Below are positions 20,991-29,834 of a stretch of 64,000 nt of DNA, in pieces. The first letter of the stretch is position 1. The number at the start of each line of letters is the position of its first letter. The notes under the pieces were generated by a model. The model worked only from the letters and a program-made list of their open reading frames with translations, did no database searches and was not told the origin of the DNA. The position numbers and the translations under genes are program-made. Source of the stretch: an uncultured Sporosarcina sp. (lineage in GTDB: Bacteria; Bacillota; Bacilli; Bacillales_A; Planococcaceae); contig CAOKMT010000001.1 of assembly GCA_948469885.1 (NCBI GenBank), forward strand, positions 1 to 64,000. The letters are read 5' to 3'.

Positions 20991-21740
20991 ATGAATCGGG
21001 TAAAAGCAATTGTCGCTTACGATGGAACAGCTTTTGAGGGGTATCAATCGCAACCCGGCAAGCGAACTGTTCAGTCGGAAATCGATAAAGCGTTAGTAAA
21101 AATTCATAAAAATGAAAGAGCGCATGCGGTTGCCAGTGGAAGGACCGATGCGGGGGTTCATGCAAACGGACAAGTCATTCACTTTGATACGCCTTTAACT
21201 TTGCCGCCCGACCGTTGGCAAATGGCATTGAATGTCTTACTGCCGACAGATATTCGCATTGTAGGGGTTTCGTATGTCGATGAGCACTTCCATGCGAGGT
21301 ATTCAGCAGTCGGCAAGACGTATCGTTACAAGTGGTCTTATGCAGAAGTGCACAGCCCGTTTGAACGGAACTATTCCGTCCATCTCGGCAGATGGCGTCC
21401 CGATATTGAAAAGATGCAAGAAGCGGCCCAACAGTTAATTGGGACGCATGATTTTACGAGTTTCTGTTCCGCCAAGACCGCTACGTCGAATCGTGTGCGA
21501 ACGGTGCGCGAATTGACGGTTGAAAGACGAGGAGAGGAACTCGTTATGACGATTGAAGGCGATGGGTTTTTATATAATATGGTGCGGACAATTGCAGGCA
21601 TGTTGCTAGCAGTCGGAATCGGCTGGAATACAGCCTCGGATGTCAAACGGATCCTTGAACTGCGCGACCGCCAAGCAGCAGGAAAAACGGCACCGGCCCA
21701 TGGCTTATATTTGGAAAATGTCACGTATGAAAACGACTAA
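20991..21740 (+). CDS. truA: tRNA pseudouridine(38-40) synthase TruA
   Basis: TruA (249 residues) makes pseudouridine at positions 38-40 of the tRNA anticodon arm. The catalytic motif SGRTDAGVHA (aspartate in the RTDAG core) is near residue 45, with DFTSFCSAK and EGDGFLYNMVRTIAGML following. TTGAAGAG lies just ahead of the ATG, a weak RBS. It ends the ecf operon and precedes rplM, as in B. subtilis. Confidence 0.96.
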   Translation: MNRVKAIVAYDGTAFEGYQSQPGKRTVQSEIDKALVKIHKNERAHAVASGRTDAGVHANGQVIHFDTPLTLPPDRWQMALNVLLPTDIRIVGVSYVDEHFHARYSAVGKTYRYKWSYAEVHSPFERNYSVHLGRWRPDIEKMQEAAQQLIGTHDFTSFCSAKTATSNRVRTVRELTVERRGEELVMTIEGDGFLYNMVRTIAGMLLAVGIGWNTASDVKRILELRDRQAAGKTAPAHGLYLENVTYEND

Positions 21741-21847
21741 ACATACGGATACTGCCCCTATTCCATCCTACTTGAAATCGGAAACGGGACCGCTAATATC
21801 CATTTTGGGAGAAAGGCAACTTTTCCTGGTGTTTTATTTGAAAATGC

Positions 21848-21876
21848 TTGACTTATGAGGGCATCCGATATAAGAT
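21848..21876 (+). promoter_or_regulatory. Promoter of rplM-rpsI
   Basis: TTGACT (21848-21853), 17-bp spacer, TAAGAT (21871-21876). It yields a leader of about 100 nt. Confidence 0.85.
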
Positions 21877-21970
21877 TAGTTATGGTATTTCTAAAACCCC
21901 ACAATAAGCCCCGGAAGGTTATTTGTGTTTAGGGATATAGATGAAAAACGGGAAATTTAAAGTTAATTAG
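21877..21970 (+). ncRNA. Candidate L13 leader (autoregulatory) of rplM
   Basis: The conserved-looking stretch at 21885-21945 (TTATGGTATTTCTAAAACCC, then CCGGAAGGTTATTTGTGTTT) occupies the place of the Firmicutes L13 leader family. That leader is believed to bind L13 and down-regulate the operon. The assignment rests on position and resemblance from memory; a covariance-model search would decide it. Confidence 0.5.
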
Positions 21971-21982
21971 GAGGACACAATC

Positions 21983-22420
21983 ATGCGTACAACATTCATG
22001 GCTAAAGGTCACGAAGTAGAGCGTAAATGGCTCGTTGTTGATGCTGAAGGACAAACGCTTGGACGTCTTGCATCTGAAGTTGCATCAATTTTGCGTGGAA
22101 AACATAAACCGACATATACACCACACGTTGACACTGGTGATCACGTGATCATCATCAACGCTGAAAAAATCGAATTGACAGGTAACAAATTGAACGACAA
22201 AAAATATTACCGTCACTCAGGGTACACTGGAAGCCTTAAAGAGCGTACAGCGCTTGAAATGCGTACAAACTACCCGACGAAAATGCTTGAACTTGCGATT
22301 AAAGGCATGCTTCCAAAAGGCTCTTTAGGCAATCAAATGTTCAGAAAGCTAAACGTATACGCTGGACCGGCTCACCCACATGCAGCACAAAAACCAGAAG
22401 CTTATGAGCTTCGCGGATAA
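21983..22420 (+). CDS. rplM: 50S ribosomal protein L13
   Basis: L13 (145 residues) is an early assembly protein of the large subunit. It starts [57 protein letters not shown] is near the C terminus. The RBS is TTAGGAGG. It is cotranscribed with rpsI, 20 bp downstream. Confidence 0.98.
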   Translation: MRTTFMAKGHEVERKWLVVDAEGQTLGRLASEVASILRGKHKPTYTPHVDTGDHVIIINAEKIELTGNKLNDKKYYRHSGYTGSLKERTALEMRTNYPTKMLELAIKGMLPKGSLGNQMFRKLNVYAGPAHPHAAQKPEAYELRG

Positions 22421-22440
22421 TTAAGAGGAGGAAAAACGCT

Positions 22441-22833
22441 TTGGCACAAGTACAATATCTCGGCACTGGCCGTCGTAAAAGTTCAGTAGCTCGCGTACGT
22501 CTCGTTCCAGGAGATGGAAAAATCATCATCAACAAACGTGATGTAGAAGACTACGTACCATACGCGACACTTCGCGAAATTATTAAACAACCACTTAACG
22601 TAACAGAAACTTTAGGCAGCTATGACGTTCTCGTTAACGTTCACGGCGGCGGTTTCACAGGACAAGCAGGTGCAATCCGTCATGGTGTTGCGCGTGCACT
22701 TCTAGAAGTTGATCCTGATTTCCGTCCTGCATTGAAATCAGCAGGACTACTGACACGTGACCCACGTATGAAAGAGCGGGAGAAATACGGTTTCCGCGGT
22801 GCACGTCGTCGTCCACAATTCTCAAAACGTTAA
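22441..22833 (+). CDS. rpsI: 30S ribosomal protein S9, TTG start
   Basis: S9 (130 residues) has a C-terminal tail that reaches P-site tRNA; the tail [11 protein letters not shown] is intact. The start is TTG at 22441 ([24 protein letters not shown]) with GAGGAGG 9 bases upstream. It is followed by a strong terminator. Confidence 0.97.
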   Translation: MAQVQYLGTGRRKSSVARVRLVPGDGKIIINKRDVEDYVPYATLREIIKQPLNVTETLGSYDVLVNVHGGGFTGQAGAIRHGVARALLEVDPDFRPALKSAGLLTRDPRMKEREKYGFRGARRRPQFSKR

Positions 22834-22854
22834 TATCTTATATGTTCAACATTC

Positions 22855-22894
22855 AAATTCCCTGCCGAAGAAAAATACGGCAGGGAATTTTTTT
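22855..22894 (+). terminator. Terminator of rplM-rpsI
   Basis: AAATTCCCTGCCG (22855-22867) pairs with CGGCAGGGAATTT (22878-22890), followed by T residues: a 13-bp perfect stem. Confidence 0.95.
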
Positions 22895-22928
22895 GTAGAA
22901 CATTTTTTTGATGTGAAAACTATACACT

Positions 22929-23161
22929 TGTGGATGAACGGCCATCATTTTTCACCGGCTCTCTTTTTGTCCACAAAGTTGTCCTGACAATCGTGTAAAG
23001 ACGTGGTTAGTATATGAAACGATCGACAGGTTGTGGGTAATGATGTTGATGGAACTAAGTGCAGACATAAAAAAGAGAATCATATTCATTCTTTCACTGG
23101 GATGCATGTCTATACCTGTTGAAGAAGTTGTGGATAAGCGGCATGAGAGAGGTTGTCCACA
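22929..23161. promoter_or_regulatory. Cluster of five DnaA-box-like 9-mers
   Basis: Against the consensus TTATCCACA, one perfect match (23129-23137, minus) and four single-mismatch sites (22929-22937 minus, 22967-22975 plus, 23032-23040 minus, 23153-23161 plus) fall within 233 bp of non-coding DNA. This density is far above chance and resembles the DnaA-box clusters of the B. subtilis chromosome that titrate DnaA. No DUE or dnaA gene is nearby, so it is not proposed as oriC. Confidence 0.65.
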
Positions 23162-23415
23162 AATAATGAACAACATCCCACTGAGTGGGTCTACGTTATT
23201 TTTCTTGAGTCATTCTTTGATAAAATGAATCATCTTATTGATGGATAGGGCTTGTGAAAGTCCAGTGCGTATGAATAAGCCGGACAAGTCTACAACCTTA
23301 TATTTGTTAGTGGACGTGCAACAGCATTTCTGGAAGGCGTATGCTGTGATGTGACGAACAGGGCGTGGCATGCTGGAATGGAAAGGCGGGGCGGAAATAG
23401 AGTAAATAAGAAATG
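23162..23415. other. Gene-free stretch of unknown content
   Basis: No frame with homology or good RBS. It contains GC-rich, purine-rich sequence (for example around 23360-23395) unlike the AT-rich DNA just before it, and possible pairings such as GCATGC-type blocks. It could be an untranslated transcript or the remnant of a repeat; nothing decisive is visible. Confidence 0.35.
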
Positions 23416-23418
23416 CTG

Positions 23419-23458
23419 AAAAGGCATGCAACTGAACAATCAGATTGCACGCCTTTTT
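23419..23458 (-). terminator. Terminator of the ribulokinase gene, possibly bidirectional
   Basis: AAAAGGC and TGCAA pair with TTGCA and GCCTTTTT around one mismatch. A-runs on one side and T-runs on the other suit both strands. It lies 10 bp past the kinase stop codon. Confidence 0.75.
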
Positions 23459-23467
23459 CCTTTCCTA

Positions 23468-25096
23468 TTACTGCGCTAGGTCTTTCAATTTCTTCATAAT
23501 TCCCGGTTTCTCCAATCCGAAGTAACGATGCATCTCCTCGTAAATGCCGAAAAGCTTTTCGTAAATCGCTACATTTTCAGGGATGGGTTGGATTGTTTTC
23601 AACAAAGGTTGTTTCATTGATTGCACAGCACTTTCAATATTTGGATGACAGTCGCCGGCTACGCCACCTAAAATTGCGGCTCCGATGCCAGAAGCATAAT
23701 CACTAGCCGAAATATGAATAGGTTTGTTCAAAACGTCTGCATAAATTTGCATGAGTAATGCATTTTTCTGTGGTAGGCCGCCGCAGGCAAACACTTCGTC
23801 AATTGTCATCCCTGCTTCCGCATATGCGTTCATAATCATCTTCGTGCCGAATGCCGTTGCTTCCAAATGAGCGCGGTATACGTCCTCATACGGTGTGTGT
23901 AATGTTTGGCCAATCAGCATGCCGCTCAACTCGCTGTTGCTTAATGGAGAACGGTTTCCGTTGTGCCAGTCTAATGCGACGAGTCCGGATTCTCCGGCAT
24001 TTTTTTGCGCTGCTTTTTGCCCTAAGTAATCAAAAACCGAAATGTTTTGTGCTTGAGCCTCCACCACGTATTGTTGAGGTGTATTGCTCACGATATAACC
24101 GAAAAGATCCCCGACAGCAGATTGTCCCGCTTCATAAGCAAAGAGGTCTGGTATGATTGCATCTTTCACACTTCCGGAAATGCCCGAAACTTTTTTCTGT
24201 TCCTCATTTAACATCAAATGGCAAGTGGACGTCCCCATCACCATCGTGAATTGGTTCTTTTGGATTGCGCCGATTCCGAGCAAGGCGGAATGCGCATCGA
24301 TAATGGCGGTTGCTACCGGTAGTTGTGTCGGCAAGCCGAGCTTACTGCTCCATTCATCGGACAGAGTACCCGCCTGCTCCCCGATTTTGGAAAGGCGTCC
24401 GTCCAGCTTCTGTTCAATGATGTCCGGCAACTCTTCGTCTATTTCAGCTAAAAACTCTTTAGAGAATCCATCTGCTTCATTCCAAAAAGATTTGAAACCT
24501 TTTGCACAGTTGCTCCGGACATTTTCGCCGATGAGTGTGGAGACGACCCAGTCACCCGCTTCGATTAAATAAGCAGCTTCGTTCAATAATTCCGGCACCT
24601 TGTTTTTCAACTCCAACGCCTTCGGAACGAGCCATTCACTGGACACATTGTCCCCGTAATGGCAAAGCCAGCTTTCCTCTTGCTGACCAATCTCATTCAT
24701 GAGGTTCGCTTCTTCAATCGCACCGTGGTGTTTCCACAACTTTACATAAGCATGCGGATTGGCTTTATGTTGCGCGAATCTGCTCAGAGGAACCAAATTT
24801 TCGTCAGTGATGACAACTGTGGATGACGTGAAGTCCACGCCAAGGCCGACAATGTCTTCTGCATTAATCCCCGCATTTTCAATTGCCTCTGGAATTCCTT
24901 TTTCAATTACTTCGATATAATCATCTGCGTCTTGAAGAGCAAAATCAGGCGGCAAAGGCTTTCCAGCTAGCGACTTTTCCATCGTCCCGCTTTTATATTG
25001 CAAAACGCTCATTCCAATAATTGCACCAGTTTGCACATCGATAATTAAAACTCTGCCAGAACTTGTACCGAAATCTATGCCAATTGAATATTTCAT
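23468..25096 (-). CDS. araB: FGGY-family ribulokinase
   Basis: A 542-residue sugar kinase of the FGGY family, closest in pattern to ribulokinase AraB. N-terminal nucleotide-binding loop IGIDFGTSSGRVLIID, then PPDFALQDADDYIEVI, the substrate-region GLGVDFTSSTVV, and the C-terminal phosphate segment ACGGLPQKNALLMQIYADVLN (GG in place). It probably phosphorylates D- or L-ribulose to the 5-phosphate. No araA, araD or other arabinose genes accompany it. The divergent partners (polyol permease, TarJ-like dehydrogenase) suggest that ribulose comes from a pentitol. AAGGAG lies 12 bases before the ATG. Confidence 0.85.
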   Translation of the reverse strand: MKYSIGIDFGTSSGRVLIIDVQTGAIIGMSVLQYKSGTMEKSLAGKPLPPDFALQDADDYIEVIEKGIPEAIENAGINAEDIVGLGVDFTSSTVVITDENLVPLSRFAQHKANPHAYVKLWKHHGAIEEANLMNEIGQQEESWLCHYGDNVSSEWLVPKALELKNKVPELLNEAAYLIEAGDWVVSTLIGENVRSNCAKGFKSFWNEADGFSKEFLAEIDEELPDIIEQKLDGRLSKIGEQAGTLSDEWSSKLGLPTQLPVATAIIDAHSALLGIGAIQKNQFTMVMGTSTCHLMLNEEQKKVSGISGSVKDAIIPDLFAYEAGQSAVGDLFGYIVSNTPQQYVVEAQAQNISVFDYLGQKAAQKNAGESGLVALDWHNGNRSPLSNSELSGMLIGQTLHTPYEDVYRAHLEATAFGTKMIMNAYAEAGMTIDEVFACGGLPQKNALLMQIYADVLNKPIHISASDYASGIGAAILGGVAGDCHPNIESAVQSMKQPLLKTIQPIPENVAIYEKLFGIYEEMHRYFGLEKPGIMKKLKDLAQ

Positions 25097-25113
25097 TTAT
25101 ATAAGCTACTCCT

Positions 25114-25129
25114 TAGAAAACGTTTTCTA
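25114..25129. promoter_or_regulatory. Palindromic cre-like operator
   Basis: A perfect 16-bp palindrome (TAGAAAACGTTTTCTA) centred on CG, similar to catabolite-responsive elements bound by CcpA, just upstream of the kinase start on the minus strand. This fits carbon catabolite repression of a sugar operon. Another LacI-family regulator could also bind. Confidence 0.65.
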
Positions 25130-25171
25130 TAACTAAATCATAAATATAAATGAACAAAGAATCAAGGCGAA

Positions 25172-25260
25172 TTGCTCATTTGTGCGAATAAAACCTTGAC
25201 TTTTGACAAAAAAAGCAATAATATAAGTCCGAATGAGCAAATTATTGCATAAATGAGCAA
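25172..25260. promoter_or_regulatory. Divergent promoter region with three ATGAGCAA motifs
   Basis: TTGCTCAT (25172-25179, inverted copy) and ATGAGCAA at 25233-25240 and 25253-25260 flank a promoter TTGACT (25196-25201), N17, TAATAT (25219-25224) reading towards the dehydrogenase. The two downstream copies are 20 bp apart. They are candidate operators for the DeoR-type regulator encoded at 27768. Confidence 0.65.
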
Positions 25261-25275
25261 AGGATGAATGCCTGA

Positions 25276-26382
25276 ATGAATAACTTAGTCGGAAAAAGAA
25301 TTGATTCAACCGCATTTCGTTTAACTGAACCCGGTATTTTCCGAGAAGAAGTGATTACGCATACAGTAAAAGAAAACGATGTCATCGTGGAGCCTTACTT
25401 GGCGAGCGTATGTCATGCAGATTTACGATATTATACAGGAAATAGAAGGAAGGAAGCGCTGGAAGCGAAATTGCCAATGGCGTTGTTTCATGAAGGGATC
25501 GGCATTGTAAAAGAGTCTCTTCATCCGAATTATAAAGTGGGCGACCGCGTTGTCATCGTACCAAGCATTCCCGGCTACGTCTTAAACAATAAGTCGAAAG
25601 AAGAGTGCTGTAAAAACTGCCAAGATGGCGGATTGCCAAACTATTGTTTAGAAGGTGTGTTTTTGGCGAGCGGATTTGACGGCATCGGCCAAAGTGATTT
25701 GGTCATCGGTGGCGACAGTTTAGTCCATATCCCTGAACAATTGGAGGACGATGTTGCATTACTAGCGGAACTATGTTCTGTTTCTTTGTTTGCGATTAAC
25801 TCGATCGATCGCCTGACGACACCAAACTCTGAAAAAGTTGCGGTTTTTGGTGACGGTCCTGTCGGTTATTTAACAGCTGCGGCACTCCATTTCATTTATG
25901 GCGTAGTGAAAGAGAACTTACTCGTTTTCGGAGCGGTCCAAGAGAAAGTCGAGCAATTTGACAGTTTTGCAACGACAGCCCTTGTTCATGATTATGACTT
26001 CAAGAACACAAATGGCGTCCATACAGTATTTGAATGTACGGGCGGAAAGTTCAGTTCGAGTGCGATCAACCAAGCGATTGACTTGCTCGATACGGAAGGC
26101 AAGCTCGTGTTAATGGGCGTTACAGAAGAATTGGTGCCGATCAATACAAGAGATGTATTGGAAAAACGTATCCAGCTGATCGGAAGTTCGAGAAGTAATG
26201 TCGTGGAATTCGAACAATTGATGGAAGCGATGTTAAATGAAGATTATCAACGGGTGTTGAGAAAGTTAATTCCCGAAGAGCGTACTTCAATCGAGTCCGT
26301 AAGTGATTTAACGACAGCGATGGATGAGGCAGCTGCGCATAAAGGCTGGAAAAAGACGTATCTCTCCTTTAAATGGGAGTAA
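25276..26382 (+). CDS. Zinc-type medium-chain dehydrogenase, TarJ-like
   Basis: A 368-residue medium-chain alcohol dehydrogenase. The N-terminal part (CHADLRYYTGNRRKEALEAKLPMALFHEGIG, about residues 45-75) matches the TarJ / ribitol-5-phosphate 2-dehydrogenase type, including the catalytic cysteine and the HE pair. A cysteine group CCKNCQDGGLPNYC (residues 114-127) may hold a structural zinc. The Rossmann segment VAVFGDGPVGYL is near residue 193. It is the first gene of a unit with the permease and regulator. It probably oxidises a pentitol (ribitol or arabitol) or its phosphate to the ketose; NAD versus NADP preference was not determined. Confidence 0.8.
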   Translation: MNNLVGKRIDSTAFRLTEPGIFREEVITHTVKENDVIVEPYLASVCHADLRYYTGNRRKEALEAKLPMALFHEGIGIVKESLHPNYKVGDRVVIVPSIPGYVLNNKSKEECCKNCQDGGLPNYCLEGVFLASGFDGIGQSDLVIGGDSLVHIPEQLEDDVALLAELCSVSLFAINSIDRLTTPNSEKVAVFGDGPVGYLTAAALHFIYGVVKENLLVFGAVQEKVEQFDSFATTALVHDYDFKNTNGVHTVFECTGGKFSSSAINQAIDLLDTEGKLVLMGVTEELVPINTRDVLEKRIQLIGSSRSNVVEFEQLMEAMLNEDYQRVLRKLIPEERTSIESVSDLTTAMDEAAAHKGWKKTYLSFKWE

Positions 26383-26470
26383 CTTGATTCAATACAAGCT
26401 GCCACTTCTATAAGCGGCGTAATTGATTGGAGCAAGATGAAAAAGTAAATATGTATGAGGAGATAGAACG

Positions 26471-27709
26471 GTGAATACGAACAATACGTTTTTCGCGAAA
26501 GTGGGCTTGCCTCAAAAGATAATTTGGGGATATATAGGTGTTTTGATTTTCATGATGGGGGACGGCTTGGAAATTGGCTGGCTTAGTCCTTGGTTGGTTG
26601 AGCAAGGATTCACCGTGCAACAGACGAGTCTTTTGTTTGTCGCCTACGGGATTACGGTAGCCATCGCGGCTTGGTTCAGCGGTGTGTTAACGGAAATGTT
26701 CGGAGCGAAAAAGACGATGTTCTTGGGCTTTTTGCTGTATGTACTCGGTACAATCGGATTTATCGGTCTTGGTATCTCGTCCATGAACTTGTCCGTTATG
26801 ATACCGATGTATGCTTTGCGCGGATTCGGCTATCCATTATTCGCATTTTCATTCCTCGTGTGGATTTCTTATAGAGCAGATCAAACCCGCCTCGGTTCAG
26901 CGGTTGGTTGGTTCTGGTTCGTCTTTACGGGCGGATTGAACGTCCTTGGGGCGTACTACTCTGTTTGGGCCATTAAAGAGCTAGGACATGTGAATACGCT
27001 ATGGAGTTCCCTCCTATGGGTGACGATCGGAGCGATTATCGCATTAATGATTAACAAAGACACTTTGCCTGCGAATAAAGCATCGTCAGCGGAGAAGTTG
27101 AAAGAACTTGGGAAAGGGATCACCATCATGAAAGACGAGCCTAAAGTGCTTTTAGGTGGTATTGTCCGGGTCATTAACACGACTGCCCAATTCGCTTTGC
27201 CTGTTTTCTTACCGATGTACTTGGCGAGTCATGGCATTCCGACTTCCCAATGGCTTGGGATTTGGGGTACAATCTTTACAAGTAATATTATATTCAACTT
27301 GATCTTTGGAATGGTTGGAGACAAAATCGGTTGGCGTCAAACGATCATGTGGTTCGGTGGGATCGGTTGTGGAATTACGACGTTAGGTCTCGTTTATATT
27401 CCATTATGGACGGAAGGAAATATCTTCTTGGTCGGCTTGATCGGTATCGTATGGGGTGCTTGTCTTGCCGCTTACGTTCCGCTTTCCGCACTCGTCCCAT
27501 CATTGGTGGATAAAGATAAAGGGGCGGCGCTTGCTGTCTTGAACTTAGGAGCAGGCCTTCCAGTATTCGTCGGCCCAGCGATCGTTGGAATTTTTATCGG
27601 AGTCGTTGGGGATTTCGGTGTCATCTGGATTTTAGCTTCCCTTTACTTCCTGAGCACCGTATTGACGTATTTCATAAAATTACCTGAAGAAGTGAAAGCA
27701 ACTAATTAA
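26471..27709 (+). CDS. MFS permease, polyol (ribitol/arabitol) type
   Basis: A 412-residue, twelve-segment major facilitator. The N terminus (GYIGVLIFMMGDGLEIGWLSPWLVEQG, residues 18-44) resembles the Klebsiella ribitol and D-arabitol permeases RbtT and DalT. The MFS loop motif is GVLTEMFGAKKTM near residue 74. The start is GTG at 26471 with GAGGAGATAG upstream. With the neighbouring dehydrogenase and ribulokinase it predicts pentitol uptake, oxidation and phosphorylation. Confidence 0.8.
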   Translation: MNTNNTFFAKVGLPQKIIWGYIGVLIFMMGDGLEIGWLSPWLVEQGFTVQQTSLLFVAYGITVAIAAWFSGVLTEMFGAKKTMFLGFLLYVLGTIGFIGLGISSMNLSVMIPMYALRGFGYPLFAFSFLVWISYRADQTRLGSAVGWFWFVFTGGLNVLGAYYSVWAIKELGHVNTLWSSLLWVTIGAIIALMINKDTLPANKASSAEKLKELGKGITIMKDEPKVLLGGIVRVINTTAQFALPVFLPMYLASHGIPTSQWLGIWGTIFTSNIIFNLIFGMVGDKIGWRQTIMWFGGIGCGITTLGLVYIPLWTEGNIFLVGLIGIVWGACLAAYVPLSALVPSLVDKDKGAALAVLNLGAGLPVFVGPAIVGIFIGVVGDFGVIWILASLYFLSTVLTYFIKLPEEVKATN

Positions 27710-27713
27710 CAAC

Positions 27714-27740
27714 AGAGACGGCATTATTGTCGTCTCTTTT
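27714..27740 (+). terminator. Hairpin terminator after the permease
   Basis: AGAGACG pairs with CGTCTCT, followed by four T. It sits 28 bp ahead of the regulator gene, so it may attenuate rather than isolate it. Confidence 0.65.
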
Positions 27741-27767
27741 CATATAAAAAATAAAGTTGGTGAGGGT

Positions 27768-28529
27768 ATGTTACCTGCTGAAAGACAAAAGCAGATTTTG
27801 AAATATATTGAGCGAGAAAAAGCAGTGAGGACTGAAGATTTATCAAAGCATTTTAATGTCCATGAAGCGACAATCCGACGGGATTTAACTTTTTTGGAAC
27901 AAAAAAATAAAATTATGAGAACGCATGGCGGTGTCGTTCTACAAGAGGAAGAAGTTTTTTCGGAGCCCCATTTTGATGTAAGAGAAGGCTCGTATTCGGA
28001 AGAGAAAAAAAGAATTGGCCAGAAAGCGGCCGCATTCATCGAAGAAGGCGATACCCTCATTTTGGATTCGGGAACGACGACGAAGCAAATTGCCGAGGCG
28101 ATCAAAGACAGACGGGGCTTAACCGTCATTACGAATGACATCCATATCGCAGCTTTACTAAGACATTCTGACATGAAAGTCATTGTGACGGGCGGTGTTT
28201 TGTATCCCGAAAACTTTATCTTGAATGGAGAAGTGACCGATCGGACTTTGAGAAATTTAAATGTTCAAAAGGCATTTATTGGGACGCCGGCATTACACCC
28301 GGAAAAGGGATTGACACATTTCGATGATACGCTGACCTCTGCAAAAGCCAGCATGATTCGAGCGGCCAAAGAAATATTCGTCGTGACGGATCATAGTAAA
28401 TTAGGATTATTATCGCTCCATACATTTTGTAGCATGGATAAAATTGACCATATCATTACGGATGATCAAGTATATGAACAGATGGAAGCGAGATTGAAAG
28501 AGCGTTGCGATCATGTGTGGATTGTTTGA
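27768..28529 (+). CDS. DeoR-family transcriptional regulator
   Basis: A 253-residue sugar-operon repressor: N-terminal helix-turn-helix MLPAERQKQILKYIEREKAVRTEDLSKHFNVHEATIRRDL (residues 1-40, quoted in part as guide: typical DeoR start), then a DeoR sensor domain with LDSGTTTKQIAEAI and VTGGVLYPENFILNGE. Effectors of this family are usually sugar phosphates. Co-location suggests control of the kinase and dehydrogenase-permease units through the ATGAGCAA sites at 25172-25260. Confidence 0.88.
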   Translation: MLPAERQKQILKYIEREKAVRTEDLSKHFNVHEATIRRDLTFLEQKNKIMRTHGGVVLQEEEVFSEPHFDVREGSYSEEKKRIGQKAAAFIEEGDTLILDSGTTTKQIAEAIKDRRGLTVITNDIHIAALLRHSDMKVIVTGGVLYPENFILNGEVTDRTLRNLNVQKAFIGTPALHPEKGLTHFDDTLTSAKASMIRAAKEIFVVTDHSKLGLLSLHTFCSMDKIDHIITDDQVYEQMEARLKERCDHVWIV

Positions 28530-28608
28530 TCGGAACAAGGGTTTAAAAAACGAAACGTGGCGCACGATATGTTAAGATGAGGAAAACAATGGAGAATAGG
28601 TGGTAGAA

Positions 28609-28908
28609 ATGATGAAGGAAATCACACCCATCGAAGTGAAAGAACTACTCGAAAATGGCAGTAATTTAAATTTGATTGACGTGCGAGAAGCGGATGAAGT
28701 GGCGACAGGCATCATTCCTGGTGCGATCCATATCCCGCTTGGTGAAATACCGGAACGTACTGAGGAACTCGATCAATCGAAGCCTTATATTATGGTCTGC
28801 AAAGCGGGCGGGCGTAGCGCGCGTGCCGTTCAATATTTGGAAGCCCAAGGGTATGACGTAACGAATATGACAGGCGGCATGATGGAATGGGCAGGCGACA
28901 CAGAATAA
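28609..28908 (+). CDS. Rhodanese-like domain protein
   Basis: A single-domain rhodanese of about 99 residues. The active-site loop is CKAGGRSARA with the catalytic cysteine near residue 64; the N-terminal LIDVREADEVATGIIPGAIHIP is the family signature. It may act as a thiosulfate/persulfide sulfurtransferase in the cytoplasm. The start at 28609 (ATG ATG) follows AGGTGG; a GTG at 28600 is less likely. It is followed by a terminator. Confidence 0.88.
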   Translation: MMKEITPIEVKELLENGSNLNLIDVREADEVATGIIPGAIHIPLGEIPERTEELDQSKPYIMVCKAGGRSARAVQYLEAQGYDVTNMTGGMMEWAGDTE

Positions 28909-28977
28909 GTGTTACAAAGTGAGTCGAAGTGACATTTACTAACGTTTGTCATTCCGCTGTATATAGTTGTCAGCGTT

Positions 28978-29004
28978 AAAAGGAGCCGTGATCGGTTCCT
29001 TTTT
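28978..29004 (+). terminator. Terminator after the rhodanese gene
   Basis: AAAAGGAGCC pairs with GGTTCCTTTT (one G-T), with a 6-nt loop and T run. Confidence 0.85.
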
Positions 29005-29075
29005 ATTTTTGTAGCGTTTTATCCTGGACATATCTTCACACTCACGTGCGTATAGTGAAGAAAAAGGCGGTGTCT

Positions 29076-29795
29076 ATGATGAAGCGGTGGATACTTATTG
29101 GATTTATATTTACTTTTTCACTTGGTATTGTCATTTATAGTGTGAAGGCATCATCGGATCGGAATTTTTTTATGCCTGCTGAACTTGGCGGCGTGAAAGT
29201 GCTCATCGATCCGGGGCATGGCGGGATGGATGGCGGCGCTTCTTCAGGGGATGTTGTGGAGAGAGACATCACCCTTAGCATTTCGCATGAGGTGGCGAAG
29301 CGGCTGAAGAAAAAGGGAGCGACCGTCATCATGACAAGAAAAAAAGCTGGAGATGCGCTCGATGAACATGCGCCGGGGGAAAAGTTCCCGACAGTTCGCT
29401 CAAGAAAACTGGCTGATTTGAAATTGCGGGAAGAGATGGCGATCAAGGAAGAGCCCGACGTTTTCATTAGTGTCCATGTGAACGCGATTCCACAAGAGAA
29501 ATGGCGCGGCGCACAAGTTTTTTATCATGAAAGTGGACATCCAAACGGTGAATTTTTAGCCAAATCAATTCAAGAATCTTTTCGAGTCAATTTAAAAAAT
29601 ACGGAGCGTGAAGCACAAGGAGTGACGGGTGTTTATTTGTTAAAGAAAGCACCAATGCCTGCGGTTCTTGTGGAAACAGGATTTATTTCGAATAATGAAG
29701 AGCGGGCGCTTCTGACAGATCCGGCGTACCAAAAGAAGGTGGCCGATTCGATTGTGGAAGGTATCAGCTCATATATGAGTGCAGAGGAAATGTGA
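29076..29795 (+). CDS. cwlD: Germination-specific N-acetylmuramoyl-L-alanine amidase CwlD
   Basis: CwlD works with PdaA to make muramic-delta-lactam in the spore cortex, which germination lytic enzymes recognise. The 240-residue protein has an N-terminal membrane/signal segment (residues 4-22) and an Amidase_3 domain with zinc ligands in DPGHGGMDGG (H), ERDITLS (E) and SVHVNA (H), plus the catalytic E in LVETGFISN. The ATG at 29076 follows GGCGGTG. It heads the sporulation block cwlD-salA-gerD-kbaA conserved from B. subtilis. Confidence 0.93.
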   Translation: MMKRWILIGFIFTFSLGIVIYSVKASSDRNFFMPAELGGVKVLIDPGHGGMDGGASSGDVVERDITLSISHEVAKRLKKKGATVIMTRKKAGDALDEHAPGEKFPTVRSRKLADLKLREEMAIKEEPDVFISVHVNAIPQEKWRGAQVFYHESGHPNGEFLAKSIQESFRVNLKNTEREAQGVTGVYLLKKAPMPAVLVETGFISNNEERALLTDPAYQKKVADSIVEGISSYMSAEEM

Positions 29796-29834
29796 AGGCA
29801 AGTTCAGCGTTTAGAGCCCGATCTCTATGTTATA

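Noticed and set aside
22929..23161. Chromosome replication origin
   Set aside because: DnaA-box-like sites are present but there is no dnaA, dnaN or obvious AT-rich unwinding element alongside; a titration cluster is the more modest reading.
23468..28529. L-arabinose (ara) operon
   Set aside because: No araA or araD, and the permease and dehydrogenase are polyol types, so a pentitol pathway fits better despite the AraB-like kinase.
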